This document shows, piece by piece, positions 28,792 through 35,355 of a DNA stretch of 64,000 nucleotides (position 1 is its first letter; every line of letters starts with the position of its first letter). The notes under the pieces are model-generated. The model did no database searches. It was given only the letters and a program-made list of their open reading frames with translations, and was not told where the DNA came from. Source of the DNA: Salinicola halimionae (GTDB lineage Bacteria; Pseudomonadota; Gammaproteobacteria; Pseudomonadales; Halomonadaceae); the NCBI RefSeq assembly GCF_003206065.1, contig NZ_PZJQ01000004.1, positions 1,151,965-1,215,964 on the forward strand. The letters are read 5' to 3'. The position numbers were made by a program, and so were the translations under genes.

Positions 28792-28820
28792 TAGTCGCCA
28801 CTAAGGCAAATCTCTATAAT
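28792..28820 (+). promoter_or_regulatory. Promoter of yhhQ with GC-rich discriminator
   Basis: A perfect -10 TATAAT lies at 28815-28820, 17 bases after a weak -35 TAGTCG at 28792-28797. The bases right after the -10 are GCGCGCC, the kind of discriminator seen at stringently controlled promoters such as those of stable RNA genes. Predicted start near 28827, which leaves a leader of about 117 bases before yhhQ. Confidence 0.6.
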
Positions 28821-28826
28821 GCGCGC

Positions 28827-28943
28827 CCGCTATTCGCGGACGATTTCATGCGGCCATCCAGAGGGTTCCCTTACCCCTCGGCCACGCTCCGGTAGACGAA
28901 AGCTTCGTTAGACAGAAGCGCCGGCAAACGAAAAAGGTCTCTC
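28827..28943 (+). promoter_or_regulatory. Structured 5' leader of yhhQ
   Basis: The leader can form a hairpin CCGC/GCGG (28827-28839), a 7-bp stem with one bulged A (28858-28865 with 28875-28881, centred on GAGGG/CCCTC), and a hairpin ACGAA-AGC-TTCGT (28896-28908). The ribosome site AAGG is at 28934-28937. Queuosine-precursor transporters are often under preQ1 riboswitches, but the A-rich tail of the known preQ1-I class is not seen here, so the class is unproven. Confidence 0.35.
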
Positions 28944-29624
28944 ATGCTGACACTCGACAGTCGCCAACTCCGGCTCGCCTTGCTCTGGCTGGTCAGTTTT
29001 CACGTCCTCGTGATCACTGCCAGCAACTATCTGGTTCAGTTGCCCTTCACGCTATGGGGGCTACATACCACCTGGGGCGCTTTCAGTTTTCCCTTCATCT
29101 TTCTGGCCACCGACCTGACGGTCAGATTGTTCGGCAAGTCATCGGCACGCCGCATTATCGCTAGCGTGATGTTGCCTGCGCTGCTGGTTTCCTATGGTGT
29201 ATCGGTGCTTTTCCAGCAAGGCCGTTTTCAAGGCTTCGAGGCGCTGGCGCAATGGAATCTGTTTGTCGGACGAATAGCGCTGGCTAGCTTCATGGCCTAC
29301 GTGCTGGGGCAGTTGCTCGACATCCATGTGTTCGATCGCATGCGTCGGCTTCGCGCCTGGTGGGTCGCCCCGACGTTCTCCACCATCTTGGGAAATCTGG
29401 CAGATACCTTCGCGTTCTTTGCCATCGCTTTCTGGCAGGGCCCGGACCTTTTCATGCGGCAACACTGGGTCGAAATCGCCTGGTTCGACTACGCCGTCAA
29501 GCTATCGATCAGCCTGATTTTCTTCCTGCCGCTGTATGGTGTGCTGCTGGCCTATCTGGGGCGTCGGCTACTGACGCATCGCGATCAGGTGAATCTGCCT
29601 GGCGTATCGCGCCAGCAGGGCTGA
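28944..29624 (+). CDS. yhhQ: Queuosine precursor transporter YhhQ
   Basis: YhhQ imports the 7-deazaguanine precursors of queuosine (preQ0/preQ1), the modified base at tRNA wobble positions. The 226-residue product has about six membrane spans and the family pattern FPFIFLATDLTVRLFGKSSAR and STILGNLADTFAFFAIAFW. It is transcribed away from arsR, with a long leader. Length equals the family norm (about 221). Confidence 0.93.
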   Translation: MLTLDSRQLRLALLWLVSFHVLVITASNYLVQLPFTLWGLHTTWGAFSFPFIFLATDLTVRLFGKSSARRIIASVMLPALLVSYGVSVLFQQGRFQGFEALAQWNLFVGRIALASFMAYVLGQLLDIHVFDRMRRLRAWWVAPTFSTILGNLADTFAFFAIAFWQGPDLFMRQHWVEIAWFDYAVKLSISLIFFLPLYGVLLAYLGRRLLTHRDQVNLPGVSRQQG

Positions 29625-29713
29625 GCGCGCCGGAATGAACTGGGTCGGCGCTCCGGCGCAGGTTTGGTATTCTGCTGCGAGCCTGCCAGACCGATTATCA
29701 GGAGATAACGACG

Positions 29714-30499
29714 TTGCAACTGCATTGTATCGACACCGGCGTACCGGAAAACGAGCAGACGACGCTACCGCTGGTCGTGCTGCATGGACTGTTCGGCAGC
29801 GCCGACAACTGGCGTTCCCACATCAAGCAGTGGCAGCCCGATCGCCGCGTGATCGCGCCGGATCTTCGCAATCATGGGCGCTCGCCGCACGTCGAGGGCA
29901 TGCAGTATGCAGCGATGGCGGCTGATGTCATTGCGCTGCTGGACTCGCTCGAGATCGGCAAGATCGACCTGTTGGGCCATTCGATGGGCGGCAAGGTCGC
30001 GATGACGCTGGCACGCTTGCATCCGGAGCGGGTCGCTCACCTGATCGTCGCCGATATTGCCCCGGTGGTTTATGCGCATGGTCATGACGAGATATTCACC
30101 GCGCTGCGGCGGGTCGAGTGCGCCGAACCGGCATCCCGTCGCGATGCCGGCACGCTGATGCAGGAAGCGATCGATAGTGCGCCTACACGCCAGTTCCTGG
30201 CCACCAACCTGGTGAGCGATGGCGACGGCGTGATGCGCTGGCGCGTGGGACTGGACGAGATCAGCGCCGGCTATGAGGACATTATCGCCGCACCGGATGG
30301 GGATGAGCCCTTCGAAGGGCCGACGCTACTGATTCGCGGCGGGGCATCGCCTTACGTGCGCGACGACTACCGCGATGCGGTAGAGGCCGTTCTACCCGGG
30401 GCGGAGTGGCAGACGCTGGAAGGCGCCGGTCACTGGTTGCACGCCGAACAGCCGGAAGCCTTTCGTGAGGCGGTGAATCGCTTTCTCGACGCCTCGTAG
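29714..30499 (+). CDS. ybfF: Alpha/beta-hydrolase esterase YbfF-like
   Basis: An alpha/beta-hydrolase similar to YbfF, which cleaves acyl-CoA and other esters. The oxyanion loop is VLHGLFGSADNW, the nucleophile elbow is GHSMGGKVAM (Ser about residue 94), the catalytic His is in GAGHWLHAEQPEAF (about residue 241). The start is TTG with AGGAG 9 bases upstream. Length 261 is normal (YbfF 254). True substrate unknown. Confidence 0.88.
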   Translation: MQLHCIDTGVPENEQTTLPLVVLHGLFGSADNWRSHIKQWQPDRRVIAPDLRNHGRSPHVEGMQYAAMAADVIALLDSLEIGKIDLLGHSMGGKVAMTLARLHPERVAHLIVADIAPVVYAHGHDEIFTALRRVECAEPASRRDAGTLMQEAIDSAPTRQFLATNLVSDGDGVMRWRVGLDEISAGYEDIIAAPDGDEPFEGPTLLIRGGASPYVRDDYRDAVEAVLPGAEWQTLEGAGHWLHAEQPEAFREAVNRFLDAS

Positions 30500-30514
30500 C
30501 GATCTGGCGTCGTA

Positions 30515-31468
30515 TTACTCATTCTCGCCATCGATCGGGATGGCCGCGATCGATGGGCACGGCGCCGCAATGAATCGATTGAGAATGCGATAGGTATCGA
30601 TGTCGAAACCACGAGTGTCGGGCAGGACCTCGAGATCCTCGAGCCGCTCGACGCTGCCTTGGTAGTGCCAGTGATCGACGATATGCAGCCCGGCCTCGCC
30701 ATGACGATTGGTTTCGCGGAAGGCAACCCGGCCGGGCCAGGGCCAGTTCTCGATGCGCAGCCGCTCCATGGCGTCGCGCGCTCGCACGGCATGATCTTCA
30801 AGGCTTTCCGTGCCGCAGCAGGCCCCGTGGCAGCGCCCGATCTGATAACCGAAGCAGCGACCGCTGCCAGCTTCCAGCCCCAGTACGCGCCGACAGAGCG
30901 ACTCGTCGGTGGCGATATCACGTAACGTCATTTGCGCATCGCGACGATTACGGAACAGCCCGTAAAACTGTGTGCGCGCCGTGACCACCCACTGGCCATC
31001 GGTCAACACCGGCCGATCATCGCCCTCAGGCCAGTTCCAGCTCACCATGCGTACGCGCTTGCGCAGTTGTCGGTTGTAGAGCGGCACCCAGCGCTTGATC
31101 AAATCGGCCTCGAGCAGTTGCGCTCCTAGATCGCCGCTGGTCCGCAGCCAGGCAACACGCTGGGTCTGGGTGATCATCTGAACATGTCGACGGGTGGCCG
31201 GCTGCTGGACGTGGCTGCGGACACGGCCGCGGATGTCGACGCTCTTGCCGACGTAGAGCGGCAAATCAGTGGCGCCGAAAAAGAGATAGACACCCGGCCG
31301 AGCGGGGAGCACGGCCAGGTCGTCGAGTGTGGCGCTGGGCAGTGTCCTGCCCGGATCCTGTTGCGGGTCGTAGCGCCACCGGTCTTGACGCAATTGGTCT
31401 TGGTGTAGCACGTCTTGACGTAAAAGGTCGTGACGCACGGGGCCAAAATCTGTCGGTCTCGAACTCAT
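30515..31468 (-). CDS. cho: Excinuclease Cho (UvrC-like GIY-YIG nuclease)
   Basis: Cho makes the 3' incision in nucleotide excision repair as a back-up for UvrC. The GIY-YIG core is PGVYLFFGATDLPLYVGKS, with Arg in RGRVRSH and Glu in LLEADLIKRW; the Cys-rich segment CFGYQIGRCHGACCGTES is typical of Cho. Residues about 12-31 form a degenerate five-residue repeat (RHDLL-RQDVL-HQDQL-RQDRW) absent from E. coli Cho, making the protein longer (317 against 295). The ribosome site GGGAGGAG is 17 or so bases from the ATG, so the start is not certain. No LexA box is visible upstream although Cho is SOS-induced in E. coli. Confidence 0.9.
   Translation of the reverse strand: MSSRPTDFGPVRHDLLRQDVLHQDQLRQDRWRYDPQQDPGRTLPSATLDDLAVLPARPGVYLFFGATDLPLYVGKSVDIRGRVRSHVQQPATRRHVQMITQTQRVAWLRTSGDLGAQLLEADLIKRWVPLYNRQLRKRVRMVSWNWPEGDDRPVLTDGQWVVTARTQFYGLFRNRRDAQMTLRDIATDESLCRRVLGLEAGSGRCFGYQIGRCHGACCGTESLEDHAVRARDAMERLRIENWPWPGRVAFRETNRHGEAGLHIVDHWHYQGSVERLEDLEVLPDTRGFDIDTYRILNRFIAAPCPSIAAIPIDGENE
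31382..31441. repeat. Four imperfect 15-bp tandem repeats in the cho 5' end
   Basis: Copies begin at 31382, 31397, 31412 and 31427, each starting GTCTTG or GTCGTG (+ strand; GTCTTGACGCAATTG is the first). In the cho frame they encode five-residue repeats with a central Asp. The period equals that of the array upstream of yejA, though the sequences are unrelated. Confidence 0.75.
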
Positions 31469-31504
31469 ATTGGGGGCTCGGGCTCCTCCCTTGGGCGATG
31501 CCGG

Positions 31505-32515
31505 TTAGGGCGCGTTGAGATCAACCGCCAGGCGAGAGACCGGGCTCTGCGCCTTGATCTGACCTCGTTCGAGCAGGAAGGCTTCGAAGTCGCGGTAACG
31601 CTTGGGATCGAGCGCCGACGGCCGCAGGGCGAAGCGCGGCAGTGTGGCCTTCCACGCGGCAGCGTTCAGCGGCGTATCCAGTGACGCATCATACGCAACG
31701 AAGCTATGCCAGGCGTCGTCTGGATGGTTGATGATCCAGGATGTCGCCTCGCCGATTGCGTCCATGAAGCGGCGGTCCGCGTCTCGGTGCCGATCGAGCG
31801 TGTCGCGATTGGCGACGAAGATCAGTTCGTCATAGTCGGGAATACCCTGTTCCTCGATATAGAACGCCTTGCCTTCGACACCTTCCTGTTTCATCTGCGC
31901 CAGCTCGAAATTACGGAACGCACCGGTCACGGCATCCACTTTTTCGCTGATCAGGGCAGGCGTCAGCGAGAAGTTGACGTTGACCATTTCGACATCCTTA
32001 AGGCCAAGCCCGTTGTGCTCGAGCATCGCCGCCAGCAGCACTTCCTCGACGCCACCGACCGAATAGCCGATTTTCTTGCCCGCGAGCTGGGAAATGTCGT
32101 CGATTCCGCTGTCCGCTCGCACCATCAGTGCATTCAATGGCGTGGCGATCAGGGTGCCGACCCGAACGATCGGTAGCCCCTGGTCGACCTGCAGATGCAG
32201 CTGTGGCTGGTAGCTCACGGCCAGGTCGATACGCCCAGCAGCGACCAGTTTGGGTGGAACGCTGGGGTCAGCGGGGGACTGGATATCGACATCCAGTCCG
32301 CGCTTCTCGAAGAGCCCGCGCTGTTTGGCAATGATGATCGGCGCGTGAACAGGATTGACGTACCAGTCGAGCATCACGCTCATGGGAATCATCTGCGGTG
32401 GCGCCAGGTCGTCGCTCTCTTTCTCCTGTGCCAGCGCCAGTGTCGGCAAGATCAAGATCAGACCGAGCAGTGCCAGGCTCATGGTCAGCCAGCGCGTCGA
32501 GCGTGAGATCATCAT
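31505..32515 (-). CDS. thiY: Thiamine-precursor ABC importer substrate-binding protein (ThiY-like)
   Basis: A periplasmic NMT1/THI5-like binding protein, probably for a pyrimidine precursor of thiamine (formylaminopyrimidine or HMP). The signal peptide spans about residues 1-30 (STRWLTMSLALLGLILILPT, cleaved near ALAQ). The family signature is MLDWYVNPVHAPIIIAKQRG; another is KKIGYSVGGVEEVLL. I start at the ATG at 32515 (336 residues), with GGGGGGA upstream; the frame runs on to 32641, overlapping thiX. Ligand class is inferred from the family and from the TPP riboswitch controlling the operon. Confidence 0.88.
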   Translation of the reverse strand: MMISRSTRWLTMSLALLGLILILPTLALAQEKESDDLAPPQMIPMSVMLDWYVNPVHAPIIIAKQRGLFEKRGLDVDIQSPADPSVPPKLVAAGRIDLAVSYQPQLHLQVDQGLPIVRVGTLIATPLNALMVRADSGIDDISQLAGKKIGYSVGGVEEVLLAAMLEHNGLGLKDVEMVNVNFSLTPALISEKVDAVTGAFRNFELAQMKQEGVEGKAFYIEEQGIPDYDELIFVANRDTLDRHRDADRRFMDAIGEATSWIINHPDDAWHSFVAYDASLDTPLNAAAWKATLPRFALRPSALDPKRYRDFEAFLLERGQIKAQSPVSRLAVDLNAP

Positions 32516-32633
32516 TCTGGGTTCCCCCCGTTGGATTGAATGGATGGTAGTCATGGTTGGTCGTAATGATGATTGCTGATGATGGTGGTTGGGAGGATAG
32601 GCTCGGTCGTGTGTAACGGATGCCAAATCGAGT

Positions 32634-33410
32634 TCAGCCATGATCTGCTACTCGATCTCGCTGCCACGGCATCGCCAATCTCAATGCAGCGTCGACGCCG
32701 AAGTAAAGTAGGACGGCGAAAGCGACCAGTACGACCAGAGCGGCAAACATCAGGTCGATCTGCAACCGGGCATTGGCGTTCAGCATCAGATAGCCAAGTC
32801 CTTGGCTAGAGCCCACCCATTCACCGATTACCGCACCGATCGGCGCGGCGCTGGCCGCCATTCGCAGCCCGGAGGCAAGCGATGGTAGGGCGGCGGGTAG
32901 CTGGACCTTCAACAACCGCTGGCGTCGGCTCAACCCGAAAGTCTGAGCCAGATCCAGCCAGCCCTGAGGTGTCTGGCGCAATCCGTCGTAGCCGGTCGAG
33001 GCTACCGGGAAGTAGATGATGACCATGGCCATCAGAATCTTCGGGCCTAACCCGTAGCCGAGCCACAGCATTAAAATCGGCGCCAGCGCGAACAGCGGTA
33101 TAGCCTGACTGATCAGTAACAGTGGTAGCAGCGTTCGACGCAGCGCACGAAATCGCGCCAGCGCCAGCGCCGTCGTCAGCCCTAGCAGAATGCCACCGAT
33201 CAGCCCGGCCACGATCTCGATGGCGGTAATGCCGGCATGATGGGCCAATAACCCACGTTGTTCGATCAGGGCCTGGCCCACTGCCATTGGCGAAGGCAGG
33301 ATATAACGGGGTACGCCAGTCAGGCTCAAAGTGAGTTGCCAGATGGCGACAAGGACGACGAGCGCCAACAAGGGCCGAAGAGCCCGGCCCAGGGCTGCAC
33401 GACTACGCAT
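32634..33410 (-). CDS. thiX: Thiamine-precursor ABC importer permease (ThiX-like)
   Basis: The membrane subunit of the importer, of the SsuC/TauC/ThiX type. The 258 residues make six spans; the EAA loop is DLAQTFGLSRRQRLLKVQLPAALPSLASGL (about residues 160-188, shortened here to its key parts DLAQTFG and QLPAALP). It overlaps the ATPase gene by 8 bases and is followed, after 118 bases, by the binding-protein gene. Confidence 0.9.
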   Translation of the reverse strand: MRSRAALGRALRPLLALVVLVAIWQLTLSLTGVPRYILPSPMAVGQALIEQRGLLAHHAGITAIEIVAGLIGGILLGLTTALALARFRALRRTLLPLLLISQAIPLFALAPILMLWLGYGLGPKILMAMVIIYFPVASTGYDGLRQTPQGWLDLAQTFGLSRRQRLLKVQLPAALPSLASGLRMAASAAPIGAVIGEWVGSSQGLGYLMLNANARLQIDLMFAALVVLVAFAVLLYFGVDAALRLAMPWQRDRVADHG

Positions 33411-34146
33411 GCGTCGTCTCCCGTAACTGGGTTACCAGTTCGGCCTGACGCTGTTGCAGTTCGCTATTGTCGAGCGGGCGAGGGCGGGAGCCTCCCGGCG
33501 CCGGAATTGGCACCAGCCGGGCGGGCTCTCCCTGCAGAACCAGGATCCGGTCGGCCAGCCGCAGCGCTTCCAATGGATCATGGGTAACCATGATCACGGT
33601 GCGCTCGGAGAGCAGTTGACTGGCGAGCTCGTGAAGTTCCAGCCTAGTGATGGCGTCGACGGCGGAGAAAGGTTCGTCCATCAGCACGACGCTGGCGTTC
33701 GCGAACAAGGTACGGGCTAGGGCGACTCGTTGACGTTGCCCCCCGGAGAGTTCGCCAGTCCACTGATTGGCCTTGTCGGCGAGCCCGACCTGGGCCAGCA
33801 GCTGCTCGGCGCGTTGTCGGTCTCGAGGCGTGGCGTTTCCTTGCCAGTGGGCGCTGAGCATCACGTTGCTTATTACGCGCTGCCAAGGTACGAGCAGATC
33901 CTGCTGTGCCATCCATGCCAGCCGGCCCATCAGCGGTGCGCCGTCACTGGTTTCGAGATCGAGATGGTGGTTGTCAGGCAACTTCAGACTGGCGATCATG
34001 CGCAGTAACGAACTCTTGCCGCTGCCGCTACGGCCAAGCAGACAGGTCCAGCTGCCCGCGTCGAAGCGAGCCTGTAGCTCATGAAACAGCGGGCGATCAC
34101 CAAAGGTCAGCGACGCCTGCCGGACGAAAAGTCCGGGTGGGGGCAT
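33403..34146 (-). CDS. thiZ: Thiamine-precursor ABC importer ATPase (ThiZ-like)
   Basis: The ATP-binding subunit. Walker A GRSGSGKSS (about residue 37), Q-loop WMAQQDLLVPW, signature [14 protein letters not shown], Walker B VVLMDEPFSAVD, and switch His in VMVTHDPLEAL-type TVIMVTHDPLEA. I use the ATG at 34146 (247 residues), where GGGAG stands 5 bases upstream; an in-frame ATG at 34182 lies at the riboswitch edge with no ribosome site. First gene of the thiZ-thiX-thiY operon. Confidence 0.9.
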   Translation of the reverse strand: MPPPGLFVRQASLTFGDRPLFHELQARFDAGSWTCLLGRSGSGKSSLLRMIASLKLPDNHHLDLETSDGAPLMGRLAWMAQQDLLVPWQRVISNVMLSAHWQGNATPRDRQRAEQLLAQVGLADKANQWTGELSGGQRQRVALARTLFANASVVLMDEPFSAVDAITRLELHELASQLLSERTVIMVTHDPLEALRLADRILVLQGEPARLVPIPAPGGSRPRPLDNSELQQRQAELVTQLRETTHA

Positions 34147-34182
34147 GACAACTCCCGTTGAGGGGGAACCGGACGAAGTCAT
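34147..34182 (-). promoter_or_regulatory. Riboswitch expression platform covering the thiZ ribosome site
   Basis: On the minus strand the ribosome site GGGAG (34152-34156) can be closed by a 4-bp hairpin TCCC/GGGA (34164-34167 with 34153-34156). The overlapping segment CCGGTTC (34166-34172) is the exact complement of GAACCGG inside the aptamer (34218-34224). The two pairings share bases 34166-34167 and cannot coexist, which suggests control of translation start. Confidence 0.55.
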
Positions 34183-34322
34183 GCGAGAACTGCTGGCATT
34201 TCCTCCGCCGGTACTAGCCGGTTCAGGTTCCAGGGTTGTGCATGGCGGTTTACAATCGCATTGCGATTGCGCATTCAGCCAATTTCACTCTCAGCCCATG
34301 CTATGGGCACCCCTATCCAGTG
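34183..34322 (-). promoter_or_regulatory. Thiamine pyrophosphate (TPP, Thi-box) riboswitch
   Basis: The minus strand shows the Thi-box blocks in order: GGGGTGCCC...GGGCTGAGA (34288-34314), then ACCCTGGAACCTGAACCGG (34218-34236), the loop CTAGTACCGGCGGAGGAAATG, and GCCAGCA. These are the conserved pyrimidine-binding CUGAGA and the ACCUGA blocks. The stem between them (about 34241-34287) is the variable arm, with the pairing CGCAATCGCAATGCGATTG. TPP binding should lower expression of the downstream importer. Confidence 0.93.
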
Positions 34323-34328
34323 CCCCGG

Positions 34329-34357
34329 ATTGTACGCTGCCCAGCGCCGCCTGCCCA
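34329..34357 (-). promoter_or_regulatory. Promoter of the TPP-controlled importer operon
   Basis: On the minus strand -35 TGGGCA (34352-34357) and -10 TACAAT (34329-34334) are 17 bases apart. The predicted start near 34322 falls directly at the 5' end of the riboswitch, which supports both calls. Confidence 0.65.
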
Positions 34358-34397
34358 CTGGCGATGATGTCGAGCGCCTCTGCAAGGATGATGTTCA

Positions 34398-35264
34398 TTG
34401 ACGGCACGCCACCACCCGCTCCAAGCCCCCCCTGAGCTGACGCAACGGGTTTCGGTATTGACTGGCAAGTTGCTGACGCCACTGTTACTACGCTGGCCGG
34501 ACAGTGCCAATTGGCTATGGCACAGTGACGAGCTGTCACCGCAGTTGCTCAAGTTGGCGAGAAAGTCACCGACGACCGATCCGTTCTGGCGTGGTCTCCA
34601 GCAGCTGTTCGGTTTTGACCGTTGGCAGTCACCCGAGGCACTGACTCGCGTCCCGGGTATGTTGCCACCGGATTTGCCGATGGCCCCGTTGCCGATGACA
34701 TTTCTAGGGCAATGGCGAGGCGCGCCGCTCTGGAGCCTGCCTTGGCGCAGTGCGGAGCCGCCGGCCATGAACGTGGCACTAGCTCAGCTTCTCGGTCATC
34801 AATTGGGGCTCTTGCATCATCAATCGCTGCCGGGCTTCGGACATCCTGCGGGTGATGTCCTGTCCCTGTCCCGCTGGCCGGAACGTGCCCAGACCTTTAT
34901 CGAAAACCACCCGCAGCGTGCGTGGTTCTTGGATATCCCTGTTTTTCCATCGCCTACGCGGTCCGTCTGGTCATTACCCGATCTGCGCAGCGATCAGTTC
35001 CTGGCAGGCGCGACGAATTGGCTCTGGAGTGACTGGGAGGCGTTGGTGTGGGCGCCGCTGGAGTTCGATCTGTGTCTGTTCGAGCTGCTCCTCGAAAATG
35101 CAGCCCAGCGTGACGCCTTCGTCACCGCTTATCGTCATCACCAAGCGCTTCCCGCGCTAGGCCCCCACCGCTACGGTATGCGGGCCCTGGCGGTCCTGTT
35201 GTCACTGCACGGTGAGGATTCGAGAGATCAGGTAATACCTCATCCCCACTGGCTAAAAGATTAA
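34398..35264 (+). CDS. Uncharacterised protein with degenerate aminoglycoside-phosphotransferase-like fold
   Basis: I do not recognise a named family. The 288-residue protein is soluble and Trp/Leu-rich. Its C-terminal half lines up loosely with APH/fructosamine-kinase enzymes: LGHQLGLLHHQSLPGFGHPA (about residues 132-151), then RSDQFLAG (about 197-204) where kinases have HGDxHxxN, and SDWEALVWAPLEFDL (about 211-225) like the metal-binding DWE...DL. The catalytic His and Asn are replaced, so kinase activity is doubtful. The start is TTG with AAGGATG 8 bases upstream. It diverges from the thiamine-precursor importer, 41 bases from that promoter, so a role near thiamine is possible but unproven. 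Confidence 0.55.
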   Translation: MTARHHPLQAPPELTQRVSVLTGKLLTPLLLRWPDSANWLWHSDELSPQLLKLARKSPTTDPFWRGLQQLFGFDRWQSPEALTRVPGMLPPDLPMAPLPMTFLGQWRGAPLWSLPWRSAEPPAMNVALAQLLGHQLGLLHHQSLPGFGHPAGDVLSLSRWPERAQTFIENHPQRAWFLDIPVFPSPTRSVWSLPDLRSDQFLAGATNWLWSDWEALVWAPLEFDLCLFELLLENAAQRDAFVTAYRHHQALPALGPHRYGMRALAVLLSLHGEDSRDQVIPHPHWLKD

Positions 35265-35355
35265 ATTTACAGCGCTTTTCAGCGCCGCAAGTTTCCGCGT
35301 ACATGGCATACTATCCGCCGGACTTCGTTTCTTGAACCTGACCGACGGCTAATTC

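Noticed and set aside
28858-28881. Possible preQ1-I riboswitch (GAGGG...CCCTC hairpin before yhhQ)
   Set aside because: The stem fits but the required A-rich segment that should re-enter the loop is missing, so I list it only as a structured leader.
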